Positions 8,844-17,687 of a stretch of 27,460 nucleotides of DNA are shown piece by piece. Where the stretch lies: positions 1 through 27,460 of the forward strand of contig JAHZJY010000247.1 in NCBI GenBank assembly GCA_022600695.1. The letters run 5' to 3'. Both the position numbers and the translations under genes were made by a program. Source of the stretch: Actinomycetes bacterium (GTDB lineage: Bacteria; Actinomycetota; Actinomycetes; Mycobacteriales; Mycobacteriaceae). How positions within the stretch are numbered: the stretch's first letter is position 1; every line of letters starts with the position of its first letter. The notes beneath the pieces were generated by a model. The model ran no database searches. It saw nothing but the letters and a program-made list of their open reading frames with translations, and was not told the origin of the DNA.

Positions 8844-10244
8844 GTGACCACCGGCCTGCGCCTGCACGACACCTATTCCGGTACCGTGCGCGACTTCGTG
8901 CCGCTGCGCCCCGGGCGTGCCTCGATCTACCTGTGCGGCGCGACCGTTCAGGGACTGCCCCATATCGGACACGTTCGTAGCGGTGTGGCCTTCGATGTAC
9001 TGCGGCGCTGGCTGGCCGCCAAGGGATTCGATGTCGCGTTCATCCGAAACGTCACCGACATCGACGACAAGATTCTGGCCAAGGCCGCCGAAGCCGGCCG
9101 GCCGTGGTGGGAGTGGGCCGCCACCCACGAACGGGCGTTCACGGCAGCCTATGACGCGCTCGGTGTGCTGGCGCCGTCCGCGGAACCACGGGCCACCGGG
9201 CACATCACCCAGATCGTCGAGCTCATCGAGCGTCTGATCAACGCTGGACATGCCTACACCGGAGGCGGCGACGTCTACTTCAACGTCCTCAGCGTGGCCG
9301 ATTACGGGAGCCTGTCCGGCCACCGGATCGACGATGTCCACCAGGGCGAGGGCGTCGGCTCCGGCAAACGCGACCAGCGCGATTTCACGCTGTGGAAGGG
9401 GGCCAAGCCGGGAGAGCCGTCCTGGCCCACACCGTGGGGCCGCGGTCGCCCCGGCTGGCATTCCGAGTGTGTCGCCATGGCGCACGAATATCTCGGCTCT
9501 GAGTTTGACATCCATTGCGGTGGAATGGATCTGGTTTTCCCGCATCATGAGAACGAGATCGCTCAGGCCCGCGCTGCCGGTGACGGCTTCGCCCGATTCT
9601 GGCTGCACAACGGCTGGGTCACCATGGGCGGGGAGAAGATGAGCAAGTCGCTGGGCAACGTTCTGGCCATCCCTGCCGTGCTGCAACGTGTCCGTCCCGC
9701 CGAGCTGCGGTACTACCTCGGCAGCGCGCATTACCGCTCCATGCTGGAGTTCACCGAGACCGCACTGCAGGATGCGGCGAGGGCCTACGCGGGAATCGAG
9801 GAGTTCCTGCACAGGGTGCGCACCAGGGTGGGCGCGGTGGCGCCCACCACGTGGACGCCACGGTTCGGTGCCGCACTCGACGACGACCTGGCGGTCCCTG
9901 CTGCGCTGGCCGAGGTCCATGCGGTCCGCGCCGCCGGCAACCGCGCCCTCGAGGCTGGCGATCATGACACTGCCCTGACCAAAGCCGGCGAACTCCGCGC
10001 GATGACTGACATCCTGGGTTGTGACCCGCTCGATGAGCGTTGGGAGACCCGGGATGAGACGGTGGCCGCACTATCTGCCGTCGATGTGTTGGTCGGAGCG
10101 GAGTTACAGCGCCGCGCCGATGCACGTCAGCGTCGGGACTGGACTCAGGCCGATGAGATTCGTGATCGGCTCAAGGAAGCGGGGATCGATGTGACCGATA
10201 CCGCGGACGGCCCACAATGGGCACTGGTCGAGGGGAGTATGTGA
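8844..10244 (+). CDS. cysS: Cysteinyl-tRNA synthetase
   Basis: This 466-residue class-I synthetase charges tRNA-Cys. The signature HIGH (40-43) and KMSKS (265-269) are both exact. C31 in the CGATVQG segment and the GWHSEC and PHHENE segments supply the usual zinc site. The C-terminal helical anticodon-binding region is complete. GTG 8844 follows ispF by 11 bp. It corresponds to M. tuberculosis CysS1 (Rv3580c), as opposed to the related MshC ligase of mycothiol synthesis; the operon position supports CysS. Confidence 0.97.
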   Translation: MTTGLRLHDTYSGTVRDFVPLRPGRASIYLCGATVQGLPHIGHVRSGVAFDVLRRWLAAKGFDVAFIRNVTDIDDKILAKAAEAGRPWWEWAATHERAFTAAYDALGVLAPSAEPRATGHITQIVELIERLINAGHAYTGGGDVYFNVLSVADYGSLSGHRIDDVHQGEGVGSGKRDQRDFTLWKGAKPGEPSWPTPWGRGRPGWHSECVAMAHEYLGSEFDIHCGGMDLVFPHHENEIAQARAAGDGFARFWLHNGWVTMGGEKMSKSLGNVLAIPAVLQRVRPAELRYYLGSAHYRSMLEFTETALQDAARAYAGIEEFLHRVRTRVGAVAPTTWTPRFGAALDDDLAVPAALAEVHAVRAAGNRALEAGDHDTALTKAGELRAMTDILGCDPLDERWETRDETVAALSAVDVLVGAELQRRADARQRRDWTQADEIRDRLKEAGIDVTDTADGPQWALVEGSM

Positions 10245-10249
10245 CCGAG

Positions 10250-11191
10250 ATGGCCGGAAACTCACGACGCCGCGGCGCGATCCGCAAGGACGGTTCCAAG
10301 AAAGGGCCGACGGTCGGGTCCGGCGGGGTCCGAAGGCGCGGACTGGAGGGGCGCGGTGCCACCCCGCCGGCTCATATGCGCACCGGGCATCCGGCGGCGA
10401 AACGTGCCGCCAAGCAGACCCGGCAGGTCCGCAAACCGGGCAAGCCGACCGACGACACCGAGACCGTGCTGGGACGCAATCCGGTTCTGGAATGCTTACG
10501 AGCCGGCGCTCCGGCCTCCGCCCTGTACGTCGCCCTCGGGGCCGAGGCTGACGAGCGGCTGACCGAATCGGTCACGATGGCCGCCGATCGTGGTATCCCG
10601 ATCCTCGAGGTGCCGCGCCACGACCTCGACCGGATGAGCGCCAACGGCCTGCATCAGGGCATCGCCCTGCAAGTGCCCCCGTACGCCTATGCCCACCCCG
10701 ACGATCTGCTCGCCGGCGCCAGCCGCGACGTGCAGCCGGCGCTACTGGTTGCGCTGGACAATATTTCCGATCCGCGCAACCTGGGCGCGATCGTGCGGTC
10801 GGTGGCTGCGTTCGGTGGCCACGGTGTCCTGATTCCGCAGCGCCGATCGGCGTCGGTGACGGCGGTGGCATGGCGCACCAGTGCCGGCGCGGCCGCGCGG
10901 GTGCAGGTGGCCAGGGCGACCAACCTCAACCGGGCGCTGAAGCAGTGGGCCGATTCGGGTCTTTCGGTGGTCGGTCTCGACGCCGGCGGTGACACCACCC
11001 TCGATGATCTGGATGCCTCCGGGCCGCTGGTGGTGGTCGTCGGGTCGGAAGGCAAGGGTCTGTCTCGGCTGGTCCGTCAGAACTGCGACGCGGTGGTGTC
11101 GATTCCGATGGCCGATCGGACCGAATCGCTCAACGCGTCGGTCGCCGCCGGGGTGGTGCTTGCCGAGATCGCCCGCCAACGCAGGGGATAG
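10250..11191 (+). CDS. rlmB: SpoU-family 23S rRNA 2'-O-methyltransferase (RlmB/TrmH-like)
   Basis: This 313-residue protein has a basic, Arg/Lys/Gly-rich N-terminal tail (about 1-65) found in mycobacterial members. An L30e-like substrate-binding domain follows, beginning [12 protein letters not shown]. The SPOUT knotted methyltransferase domain carries [34 protein letters not shown] and [17 protein letters not shown], which form the S-adenosylmethionine pocket. Target specificity (RlmB-type G2251 versus other RNA) is inferred from family only. ATG 10250 aligns with Rv3579c; a GTG at 10241 that overlaps the cysS stop would add three residues and is also possible. The stop lies three bases from the convergent arsB-like stop, leaving no room for a terminator between the genes. 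Confidence 0.93.
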   Translation: MAGNSRRRGAIRKDGSKKGPTVGSGGVRRRGLEGRGATPPAHMRTGHPAAKRAAKQTRQVRKPGKPTDDTETVLGRNPVLECLRAGAPASALYVALGAEADERLTESVTMAADRGIPILEVPRHDLDRMSANGLHQGIALQVPPYAYAHPDDLLAGASRDVQPALLVALDNISDPRNLGAIVRSVAAFGGHGVLIPQRRSASVTAVAWRTSAGAAARVQVARATNLNRALKQWADSGLSVVGLDAGGDTTLDDLDASGPLVVVVGSEGKGLSRLVRQNCDAVVSIPMADRTESLNASVAAGVVLAEIARQRRG

Positions 11192-11194
11192 CCG

Positions 11195-12436
11195 TCATAC
11201 GCCGATCAGCTGAACCCCGGCCCACAGCGCTGCGACGGCCAGCAGCAGGCAGCCCGGCACCGTCAGCAGCCCGAGTCGGGTGAACTCCGCGACGCTGGTC
11301 GGCTCACCCTGCTGATTCAACACCCGTCGCCACAGCAGATTCGCCAGCGAACCGGTGTAGGTCAGGTTCGGGCCGATATTGACGCCGATGAGTACCGCCA
11401 GGACCCCCGCGGGGCCACCGACCAGTGGGAGCAGCACCAGCACCGCGGGAAGGTTGTTCACGATATTGGACAGCACCGCGGCCACCGCGGCGATCCCGAT
11501 CAGGGTCAGCAATCCGGTGCCCGAGGGCAATAGCCGCCGCGCGCCGTCGTCGAGCCCGTTGACCATCACGGCCTTCACCACCACACCCAATGCCAGAACG
11601 AACAACAGGAACGGCAGGTTGAGCGACCGAATCACCCCGTCGATCGTGCTGCGCCGCCGGCTCAGGGAACGCGCGCCCAGTACCAGCGCGCCGGCCAGTG
11701 CCGCCCACGCGGGGGAAAGACCGGCGAAGGATGTCAGCGCGAAGCCGATCAAGGTCAGGGTCAGCACCGTCAGGACGAACACCGGTGGCTCAGCGGGAGG
11801 CGGGTGCGCATCCGGTGTCCGTTCGGGCAGATCGCTGCGGAAGGTCCGGCGGAACACGGCGTACTCGAACGCGATCGCAGCCAGCCACGGTGCCGCCATC
11901 AGGAGGGTGAAGCGGGTGAAGGACAGCCCTGCGGCCGAGAAGGCCAGCAGGTTGGTCAGGTTGGACACCGGAAACAGCAGGGATGCGGTGTTCGACAGAT
12001 GCGCGGTGGCATACAGATGGGGCCGTGACGGTAACCGCATTGCGCGGGTCGTGGCCAGCACCACCGGGGTCAACAGCACCACGGTCGCGTCCAGGCTCAG
12101 AATGGCCGTGGTGGCGGCAGCGATGATGAACACCTGGCCCAGAAGTCGACGGGGCCGACCTGAACTGCTGCGCGCCATCCACGCCCCGGCGGCCTGGAAC
12201 AGTCCCTCGTCATCGCAGAGGCCGGCCAGCACCAGGATGGCGGCCAGAAACGCCACCACCGGAAGCAGCCGTTCAACCTCTGCCGTCGCATCGTGCAGCG
12301 AGACCCCGCCCACAGCCACCACGATCACCGCTGCGGGGATCGCCGCCACGGCCTCAGACCAGCCGGCCGGCCGTGCGATCGCGAAGACGAGGACGATGCC
12401 CAGCAAGAGGATCGAGACAGCCAGATGGGCCGTCAT
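11195..12436 (-). CDS. ArsB/NhaD-type (SLC13-like) membrane transporter
   Basis: This 413-residue protein is strongly hydrophobic throughout, with many predicted transmembrane helices. It has the two-repeat layout of the ArsB/CitM ion transporter superfamily, with NTASLLFPVSNLTNLLAF in the first half and the matching NIGPNLTYTGSLANLLW motif in the second. It corresponds to Rv3578 (annotated ArsB2) in M. tuberculosis. The substrate is not established: arsenite efflux is a name from homology, and no arsR or arsC is nearby. It starts four bases after the MBL hydrolase gene ends and closes a likely six-gene zinc-related operon, so a metal or anion role is worth considering. Confidence 0.85.
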   Translation of the reverse strand: MTAHLAVSILLLGIVLVFAIARPAGWSEAVAAIPAAVIVVAVGGVSLHDATAEVERLLPVVAFLAAILVLAGLCDDEGLFQAAGAWMARSSSGRPRRLLGQVFIIAAATTAILSLDATVVLLTPVVLATTRAMRLPSRPHLYATAHLSNTASLLFPVSNLTNLLAFSAAGLSFTRFTLLMAAPWLAAIAFEYAVFRRTFRSDLPERTPDAHPPPAEPPVFVLTVLTLTLIGFALTSFAGLSPAWAALAGALVLGARSLSRRRSTIDGVIRSLNLPFLLFVLALGVVVKAVMVNGLDDGARRLLPSGTGLLTLIGIAAVAAVLSNIVNNLPAVLVLLPLVGGPAGVLAVLIGVNIGPNLTYTGSLANLLWRRVLNQQGEPTSVAEFTRLGLLTVPGCLLLAVAALWAGVQLIGV

Positions 12437-12440
12437 TCAT

Positions 12441-13361
12441 TCAGGTCCAAGGATCGGTGCGCTGCCAGAGCGACGGGAGGTGCACTGACACATCGTCACG
12501 GTCGGCAAGCGCCAGCAGCACCCGCATCGTCACATCGAGATCGTCACCGGCGTACGGCAGCGCCCGCAACGGTTCGGTCAACGGCTGGAAGAAATCGTCC
12601 CAGTGGATCAGTACCACCCGCCGGGCGCCGACGGCCCGGACGGTCTCATCCCAATACCGTTGGATATAGCGATCGGGCTGAACCCCGAGTTGGCCGATGC
12701 CCAGGTAGGCGACATCAGCTCGCCGGCCGGCCAGGGCGCCGGGCAGGAAACCCGCACTGCCCTGGATCAGCAGCCGGCGGTTGCTGGGCTCGTGGCGCAC
12801 CAAGACCGACCAGGCTTCGCCACATCGGTAGGCCGAGGCTTTGGCGGGTGGAACGACCGGTGTGCTGATGAATCCCGGGAAACGATCCGGCGGGCAGTGT
12901 TCGGACTCGATGAGCGTCACCCCGAAGGAGCCGATGGCCAACTCCGAACCAGGTGTCGCGACCACGATCCGATCTTCCGGAAGTCGTTGTCCACGAGCGA
13001 TATTGGCTGCTGATGTCCCGCCCACAATGGTGGCACCCGTGAGCTCGGCGACAACGGCACTGTCTAATGCGTGGTCGAAGTGGGTGTGCACCGGCACGAC
13101 GGCGGCCAGTCGGTCGATGCCGGCGCGGGCCAGGGACTCCTGGATGCGGGACTCCGATGGTGTCAGCGCCCGCAGGCCGACCTCGAGCAGGCCGGGTCGG
13201 GAGAAGAACCCATCGGTCAGCACGGCGGAGGTGCCGTCGTCGACCAGCAGGGTTGAGACGCCCATCCAGGTCAGGGTGACCGAGGCCCCGGGGTTTGCCG
13301 CGGGAAGATCGAAGAGATCGTGGTAGCGGGCGATATCGGGGCGACCGAACTTGAGTCGCAT
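12441..13361 (-). CDS. Metallo-beta-lactamase-fold hydrolase (Rv3577-like)
   Basis: This 306-residue protein has the MBL zinc motif HTHFDH (H92, H94, D96, H97) and later metal-ligand candidates ESEHCPPDRF and LIHWDDF. It belongs to the UlaG/RomA-like branch rather than to antibiotic-degrading lactamases. Substrate unknown. The frame is open for 32 more codons upstream, but ATG 13361 overlaps the pxpA stop (TGATG), the arrangement expected for coupled genes, and MRLKFGRPDI looks like a natural start. It matches M. tuberculosis Rv3577, which also neighbours the ArsB-like gene. Being a zinc enzyme in a Zur-controlled unit, it may matter in zinc limitation. Confidence 0.85.
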   Translation of the reverse strand: MRLKFGRPDIARYHDLFDLPAANPGASVTLTWMGVSTLLVDDGTSAVLTDGFFSRPGLLEVGLRALTPSESRIQESLARAGIDRLAAVVPVHTHFDHALDSAVVAELTGATIVGGTSAANIARGQRLPEDRIVVATPGSELAIGSFGVTLIESEHCPPDRFPGFISTPVVPPAKASAYRCGEAWSVLVRHEPSNRRLLIQGSAGFLPGALAGRRADVAYLGIGQLGVQPDRYIQRYWDETVRAVGARRVVLIHWDDFFQPLTEPLRALPYAGDDLDVTMRVLLALADRDDVSVHLPSLWQRTDPWT

Positions 13362-14119
13362 CAGACGAACGCCGCCAGTTCGACTCCGCCGCCGAGCAGC
13401 TTGTCCCGCACAGCGCCGGCGATTCCGACCGCACCGGGTGAATCCCCGTGCACACAAACTGATTCCGCCTCGATCCGGATGACCGTGCCGTCGGCGGCGG
13501 CCACCTCGCCGGATTTCACCATGGCCAGGGCGCGGTCGGCGATCAGATCCGGGTCGCGTAACACCGCTCCCGGTTGGCCGCGGTGGGCCAGGGTGCCATC
13601 CGGCCGATAGGCCCGGTCCGCGAATGCCTCGGTTACGGTCCGCAAACCCAGACGCCGGGCCTCGGCGAAGAACACCGAGCCACTCAGACCCAATACCGGC
13701 AGGCCCGGATCGACGGCACGAACCGCTTCGGCGACCGCCCGGGCCTGGTCGCGGTGGTCCACGATGGTGTTGTAGAGCGCCCCGTGGGGTTTGACGTAGC
13801 TCAGTTCCGAACCGGCGGCGCGAGCCAAGGCCTGCAGCGCCCCGATCTGGTAGATCACGTCCGCGGTCAGCTCGGCCGGATCCACCTCGATTCGACGGCG
13901 GCCGAATCCGGCGAGGTCGAAGTAGCCCACCTGGGCCCCGATCCGGACCCCGCGCTCGGCGGCGGCTCGGCAGGTGCGTGCCAGACCGACCGGGTTACCG
14001 GCATGGAAGCCGCAGGCCAGGTTCGCGCTGGTGACGATATCGAGCATGGCGTCGTCGTCGCCGAGTTCCCACACCCCGAAGCCCTCGGCGAGATCGGCGT
14101 TGAGATCGATGGCGGCCAC
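13361..14119 (-). CDS. pxpA: LamB/YcsF family protein, 5-oxoprolinase subunit A
   Basis: This 252-residue protein is a clear LamB/YcsF member: IDLNADLAEGFG at the start, then NLACGFHAGNP and YVKPHGALYN. PxpA with PxpB and PxpC opens 5-oxoproline to glutamate using ATP. No pxpB or pxpC is in this window, so activity here is uncertain. GTG 14119 starts nine bases after the znuB stop, and its own stop overlaps the MBL gene start, placing it inside the operon. This gene is not between the Rv3577 homologue and kstR in M. tuberculosis as I recall it. The family shares a metal-dependent deacetylase-like barrel, which may explain its presence in a metal-responsive operon. Confidence 0.9.
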   Translation of the reverse strand: MAAIDLNADLAEGFGVWELGDDDAMLDIVTSANLACGFHAGNPVGLARTCRAAAERGVRIGAQVGYFDLAGFGRRRIEVDPAELTADVIYQIGALQALARAAGSELSYVKPHGALYNTIVDHRDQARAVAEAVRAVDPGLPVLGLSGSVFFAEARRLGLRTVTEAFADRAYRPDGTLAHRGQPGAVLRDPDLIADRALAMVKSGEVAAADGTVIRIEAESVCVHGDSPGAVGIAGAVRDKLLGGGVELAAFV

Positions 14120-14128
14120 CGGTCCAGC

Positions 14129-14998
14129 CTAGGCAGCGTCGGCCGCGCTGTGGCGGCGAGTCCCTATTGCCCGGCACACCAGGTAGATCACGAATGAGAT
14201 GGTGGTGACGAATACCGAGACCGGAACCCCTGGGGCCAGCGAGAGCAGCAGGCCGCCTACCGCGGCGACCTCGGCGAACGCCACCGAGGCGACGATTGCC
14301 GCGACAGGCGTGGTGAATACTCGGGCCGCCGCGGCCGCCGGGGTGATCAGCAGTGACATGACCAGCAGGGCCCCGACGATCTGCACCCCCTGTGCGGCGA
14401 CGATTCCGACCAGTGCGGCGAACACGATGCCCAGCGCGCGAACCGGTACCCCGCGGGCCGCGGCCACCTCGGGATCGGCGGTCGCGAACAACAGTGGCCG
14501 GTAACTGATCGCGAGCACCACCACCACCACGACGGTCACGATGCTCAGCAGAGCCAGTCCGGTGTAGCCGACTCCGACGATCTGGCCGGTCAGCAGCGCG
14601 AAGCTGGTGCCGGCCCGGCCGGGGTAGAGATGGATGAACAGCACTGCCAGGCCCAGCCCGAAAGCCAGCACTACCCCGATGGCCGAGTCGCGCTCTCGTG
14701 ATCGCTGCCCCAGGAATCCGAAAAGCATTGCGGCCATGACGCTGCCGACGAGCGCGCCGAGGCCGATGTTGAGTCCGGTAAGCAGCGCGAACGAAGCGCC
14801 GGTGAGCGACAGCTCGCTGGAACCGTGCACGGCGAAGGACATCTGGCGCATGACGATGAACGGCCCGATCAGTCCGGCCACCAACGCAAGGAGGGCCGCG
14901 GCGATCAGCGCCTGCTGGACGAAGTCCCTGCTGAGTAGATCGGCGGTGATGTCGAAGGAGAACAGGTCCTCCGCCATGTCGACGAGCGTGTCAGTCAT
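14129..14998 (-). CDS. znuB: Zinc/manganese-type ABC transporter permease
   Basis: This 289-residue integral membrane protein belongs to the ABC-3 family (ZnuB/MntB/TroC). Eight or so hydrophobic segments are visible. Family features include the early segment RQMSFAVHGSSELSLTGASF and the stretch VGIVAAQGVQIVGALLVMSL. It forms the channel of the znuABC importer, with the ATPase gene overlapping it by eight bases upstream and the binding protein gene further up. The metal (Zn versus Mn) is inferred from the operator, not from this protein. Confidence 0.92.
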   Translation of the reverse strand: MTDTLVDMAEDLFSFDITADLLSRDFVQQALIAAALLALVAGLIGPFIVMRQMSFAVHGSSELSLTGASFALLTGLNIGLGALVGSVMAAMLFGFLGQRSRERDSAIGVVLAFGLGLAVLFIHLYPGRAGTSFALLTGQIVGVGYTGLALLSIVTVVVVVVLAISYRPLLFATADPEVAAARGVPVRALGIVFAALVGIVAAQGVQIVGALLVMSLLITPAAAAARVFTTPVAAIVASVAFAEVAAVGGLLLSLAPGVPVSVFVTTISFVIYLVCRAIGTRRHSAADAA

Positions 14999-15809
14999 TG
15001 GTATGCCCGCGGGTATGGCCGGAATGGTCCAGGTGCTCGCCGAGGACCACGTAGCGGTTGCCGGCCCGCACCACCTGGATGTCGGCCCGGTACAACTCCG
15101 AGAGGGTCTGCGAGGTCAGCACCTCGGCAACGGTCCCGATCCGGAAACGGCCTTCCACCAGGTAGAGGATCCGATCGACGTAGGGCAGTACCGGATTGAT
15201 TTCATGGGTCACGAACATCACCGCGGTGCCGGATCGTCGCCGGCGGTCGATGAGTTCGCCGACCAGCCGGGCGTTGGCCGGGTCGAGGTTCAACAGTGGC
15301 TCGTCGCACAGCAGCAGGGCGGGGTCGGTGGCCAGCGCTTGTGCGATCCGGACCCGCTGCAGTTCGCCGCCGGACATCAGACCCACCGGTACCCGGGCCA
15401 GTCGGAGCGCCTGTACCTGCTCCAGGGCGGTGTCGACCGCTGTTCGCCGGGCTGCGCGGGCCGCTCGGCTCAGCGGACTCACACCCCAGCGGTGGCCGTC
15501 CATCCCCAACCGGACCAGGTCGCGGCCATGCAAAGTGAGTCCGCGGTCGACGGCGCGGTGCTGGGGCACGTAACCGATCCGGTCGCTGCCGGCCCGCACC
15601 GCTTCGCCTTCGATCGCTGCGGTGCCCGCGCTCAGCGGCAGCTGGCCGAGCAGGACTTTAAGCAGCGAGGTTTTGCCGGTTCCGTTCGGGCCGAGGATCG
15701 CGATGAACTCGCCTGGCACCACGGTCAGGTCCAGGTGATCCCACAACACCCGGTCGCCGAAGGCCAACCGCGCGCCGGTCAGTGCGACGATCTCAGACGA
15801 CCCGGTCAC
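14991..15809 (-). CDS. znuC: Zinc/manganese-type ABC transporter ATP-binding protein
   Basis: This 272-residue ABC ATPase has Walker A GPNGTGKTS (40-48), the signature LMSGGELQRVRIAQAL, Walker B ALLLCDEPLLNLD and a switch His in FVTHEINPV. It powers import through the adjacent permease. GTG 15809 starts one base after the znuA stop, and its end overlaps the permease start, so the three parts are translated together. Substrate type is given by its neighbours. Confidence 0.93.
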   Translation of the reverse strand: MTGSSEIVALTGARLAFGDRVLWDHLDLTVVPGEFIAILGPNGTGKTSLLKVLLGQLPLSAGTAAIEGEAVRAGSDRIGYVPQHRAVDRGLTLHGRDLVRLGMDGHRWGVSPLSRAARAARRTAVDTALEQVQALRLARVPVGLMSGGELQRVRIAQALATDPALLLCDEPLLNLDPANARLVGELIDRRRRSGTAVMFVTHEINPVLPYVDRILYLVEGRFRIGTVAEVLTSQTLSELYRADIQVVRAGNRYVVLGEHLDHSGHTRGHTND

Positions 15810-15810
15810 C

Positions 15811-16731
15811 CTATTGCGGGTTCTGGCGCAACGCGGCAGCCAGCCGGTCGGCCGTATCGGACTGCCACGTCAGGTAGTCAGTGCCCGCCGGGAGGGTCTC
15901 GGTGATCGGCACGACCGGTACTCCGGCATCGTCGGCCGCTGCCCGGACTTTCCGGGTCGCCTCGGTGGCGGTTTGCTCGTTGTACACCAGCACGGCGATG
16001 TCACCGCTGGCGATGAGGTCCAACATCGCCGCAACGTCGACCGCCGCCGGATCGGTGTCCTGCTCGATGGCGCTGGCGAATCCGGCAGGAGTCTTGTCGA
16101 TCAGCCCTGCCGTCCGGAGCAGATAGTGCGCGACCGGCTCGGTGGCGACCACGGCCGCCCCTGACGAATCGGTGCCGGCAGACCGGCCATCTTGTTGGAC
16201 GGTGTCAGCCCTGCGAGAGAATTCCTCCGCGCGCGAGCGGTATTCGGACGCCTTCTGCGGGTTTTCGGCGGCGAGCTTTTCGGCGATCTGGTCGGCGACC
16301 GCCTTTGCGGTGTCGAGATCGTAGAAGACGTGCTCATTGGCCGGGCGCGGCTCGCCGATGGCCTCGGCGTCGAGCAGGGAGTATGCGTCGACGGCGGGGA
16401 TGTCGGCATTGTTGCCCAGCACCGTCTCAACCCACTGGTCGTAGCCGCCGCCGTTGTAGACCACCAGCGATGCGTCGGCGATGGTGGCCACGTCGGCGGG
16501 GCTGGCCTCGAAGGAGTGCGGATCGGCCGACCCGCTGGTGATGATCGACCTGACGCGGGCGTCATCACCGGCGACCGATCGGGCGACGCTGCCCCACACA
16601 TCGGTGGAGGCCACCACGGTGGGCATGGTGTCGCGGGCGTCATCCGCGGGGTCATTCCCGCCGCCGCAGGCGCTGAGCCCTCCGCTGAGGATCAGCGCCG
16701 AGACGGTGATGACGGCCCGGGTTGCCTTCAT
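15811..16731 (-). CDS. znuA: Zinc/manganese-type substrate-binding lipoprotein
   Basis: This 306-residue protein starts with a lipoprotein signal peptide with lipobox LSAC (Cys22). The body matches the metal-binding cluster A-I family: VASTDVWGSVARSVAGD at the start, the metal-ligand region SADPHSFEASPADV, the helix backbone region with EHVFYDLDTAKAVADQ, and VYNEQTATEATRKV near the end. There is no long His-rich loop of the Gram-negative ZnuA type. It would catch Zn2+ (or Mn2+) outside the membrane for ZnuBC. ATG 16731 has AGGAG and GGAAG upstream. It is the first gene of the run, directly behind a promoter with a Zur-type operator, which favours zinc. Confidence 0.92.
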   Translation of the reverse strand: MKATRAVITVSALILSGGLSACGGGNDPADDARDTMPTVVASTDVWGSVARSVAGDDARVRSIITSGSADPHSFEASPADVATIADASLVVYNGGGYDQWVETVLGNNADIPAVDAYSLLDAEAIGEPRPANEHVFYDLDTAKAVADQIAEKLAAENPQKASEYRSRAEEFSRRADTVQQDGRSAGTDSSGAAVVATEPVAHYLLRTAGLIDKTPAGFASAIEQDTDPAAVDVAAMLDLIASGDIAVLVYNEQTATEATRKVRAAADDAGVPVVPITETLPAGTDYLTWQSDTADRLAAALRQNPQ

Positions 16732-16759
16732 GGGTCTTCCACTCCTGACGATCCTCCGC

Positions 16760-16788
16760 AGCCTAGTCTAAATGAAAATGGTTTTCAA
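16760..16788 (-). promoter_or_regulatory. Promoter of the znuA operon
   Basis: On the minus strand TTGAAA (16788-16783), a 17-base spacer and TAGGCT (16765-16760) make a standard promoter. The predicted start leaves a short leader carrying AGGAG before znuA. The -35 and most of the adjoining spacer are covered by the Zur-type palindrome. Confidence 0.6.
16773..16787. promoter_or_regulatory. Zur-type operator
   Basis: TGAAAATGGTTTTCA is a 15-base near-perfect palindrome (TGAAAA and TTTTCA half-sites) and AT-rich in otherwise GC-rich DNA. It fits the mycobacterial Zur (FurB) site type and differs from IdeR boxes. It overlaps the -35 and spacer of the znuA promoter, so zinc-loaded Zur would block transcription. 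Confidence 0.7.
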
Positions 16789-16857
16789 TAAATCGTGCTG
16801 ATCCGATCGCGCGCCGAAGGCCGGATGGCGCCGAACCCCTCGGACGGGTGCGTGTCG

Positions 16858-16875
16858 TGCCGGATCCGCCCGGCA
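16858..16875 (-). terminator. Hairpin downstream of kstR
   Basis: TGCCGG and CCGGCA form a six-pair stem with a six-base loop, 26 bases beyond the kstR stop on the minus strand. It lies between kstR and the znu promoter and could insulate the two. No T-run. Confidence 0.3.
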
Positions 16876-16901
16876 ACCGCCCGACAGGTCGAGCGGCGGT
16901 G

Positions 16902-17564
16902 CTACGGAGCTTCGTCGTCACCGATCAGCAGTCGGACCGCCAGATCCAGTCGCTTGCTGACGTCATTGGCCGAGGCCCGTCGGGTCAGCCAGGCCAGCAG
17001 GTTGGACAGCCACACATCGGAGATGACCCTGGCGATGTGGTACTGGTCCTCGGTCGGCTCGCCATCACTCATCGCGCGGGCGAACATGGAGTCGATGATC
17101 TTCTCGACGTGGTCCACTTCGCCGGCCGCCGAGGCATCGGCGAATACATAGGCGCGGGTCATCGCCTCGGTCAGCAGCGGGTTGCGCTGCATCGCCCGGT
17201 TCAGCTTGCCGACCATCCGGCTCAGCCGCTGATAGGGCGTCCCGCCGGGGACGGTGGCCCGGTCGGTCTTGACGTCGATGCGCTCGAACTCCCGGCCCAG
17301 AGCGGAGACCAATAGGTGGACCTTGGACGGAAAGTAGCGGTACAGCGTTCCGACGGCCACATCGGCGCGATCGGCGACAGCGCGCATCTGAACAGCCTCG
17401 AAGCCGCCCTTGGAGGCGATCGCGAGGGTCGCGTCGAGAATTCGCTTACGCCGTTCCCGCTGGGCCTCGGATCCCAACTCCGACTCGGTGAGGACCGAGA
17501 CCGGCATCACCTCGCGCGGTTGCGAACCGGACCCCGCGCCGGACTTCTGCGTGGGCGACGACAC
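16902..17564 (-). CDS. kstR: TetR-family repressor of cholesterol catabolism KstR
   Basis: KstR represses the sterol-degradation regulon and is released by CoA-thioesters of cholesterol intermediates. From ESELGSEAQRERRKRILDA onward the protein is nearly identical to M. tuberculosis KstR (Rv3574), including the helix-turn-helix region AVADRADVAVGTLYRYFPSK. GTG 17564 (220 residues) is chosen because AAGGAG sits five bases upstream. The alternative ATG 17507 (201 residues) matches the length of the M. tuberculosis protein but has only a poorly spaced GAGG, so a 19-residue Ser/Gly-rich extension is predicted. A KstR operator lies in the divergent region with fadE34, implying autoregulation. Confidence 0.95.
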   Translation of the reverse strand: MSSPTQKSGAGSGSQPREVMPVSVLTESELGSEAQRERRKRILDATLAIASKGGFEAVQMRAVADRADVAVGTLYRYFPSKVHLLVSALGREFERIDVKTDRATVPGGTPYQRLSRMVGKLNRAMQRNPLLTEAMTRAYVFADASAAGEVDHVEKIIDSMFARAMSDGEPTEDQYHIARVISDVWLSNLLAWLTRRASANDVSKRLDLAVRLLIGDDEAP

Positions 17565-17623
17565 TATGGCTCCTTCTTCGCGGTGTGGCCGCTGTCGACT
17601 TGACGGTTCATCGCTGGCACTAT

Positions 17624-17637
17624 TAGAACACGTTCTA
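17624..17637. promoter_or_regulatory. KstR operator between kstR and fadE34
   Basis: TAGAACACGTTCTA fits the KstR consensus TnnAACnnGTTnnA at every fixed position. It is flanked by a TTGACG (17600-17605) that could be a fadE34 -35, and on the other strand it overlaps a TCTAAT that could be the kstR -10. One site would control both genes. Confidence 0.85.
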
Positions 17638-17687
17638 GTGGGTCTCGACGTCTTTGTGAAGCCCGCTGCCGACCCGAGGAGCCGACG

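Noticed and set aside
8307..9965. A 552-codon minus-strand frame opposite ispF and cysS
   Set aside because: It mirrors two certain genes, has composition typical of antisense frames and no recognisable motif.
11379..12488. A 369-codon plus-strand frame opposite the arsB-like gene
   Set aside because: Ser/Thr/Arg-rich antisense of a clear membrane transporter; no start signal.
14634..15905. A 423-codon plus-strand frame opposite znuB and znuC
   Set aside because: It is antisense to two well-supported transporter genes with all ABC motifs, and its own product matches nothing.
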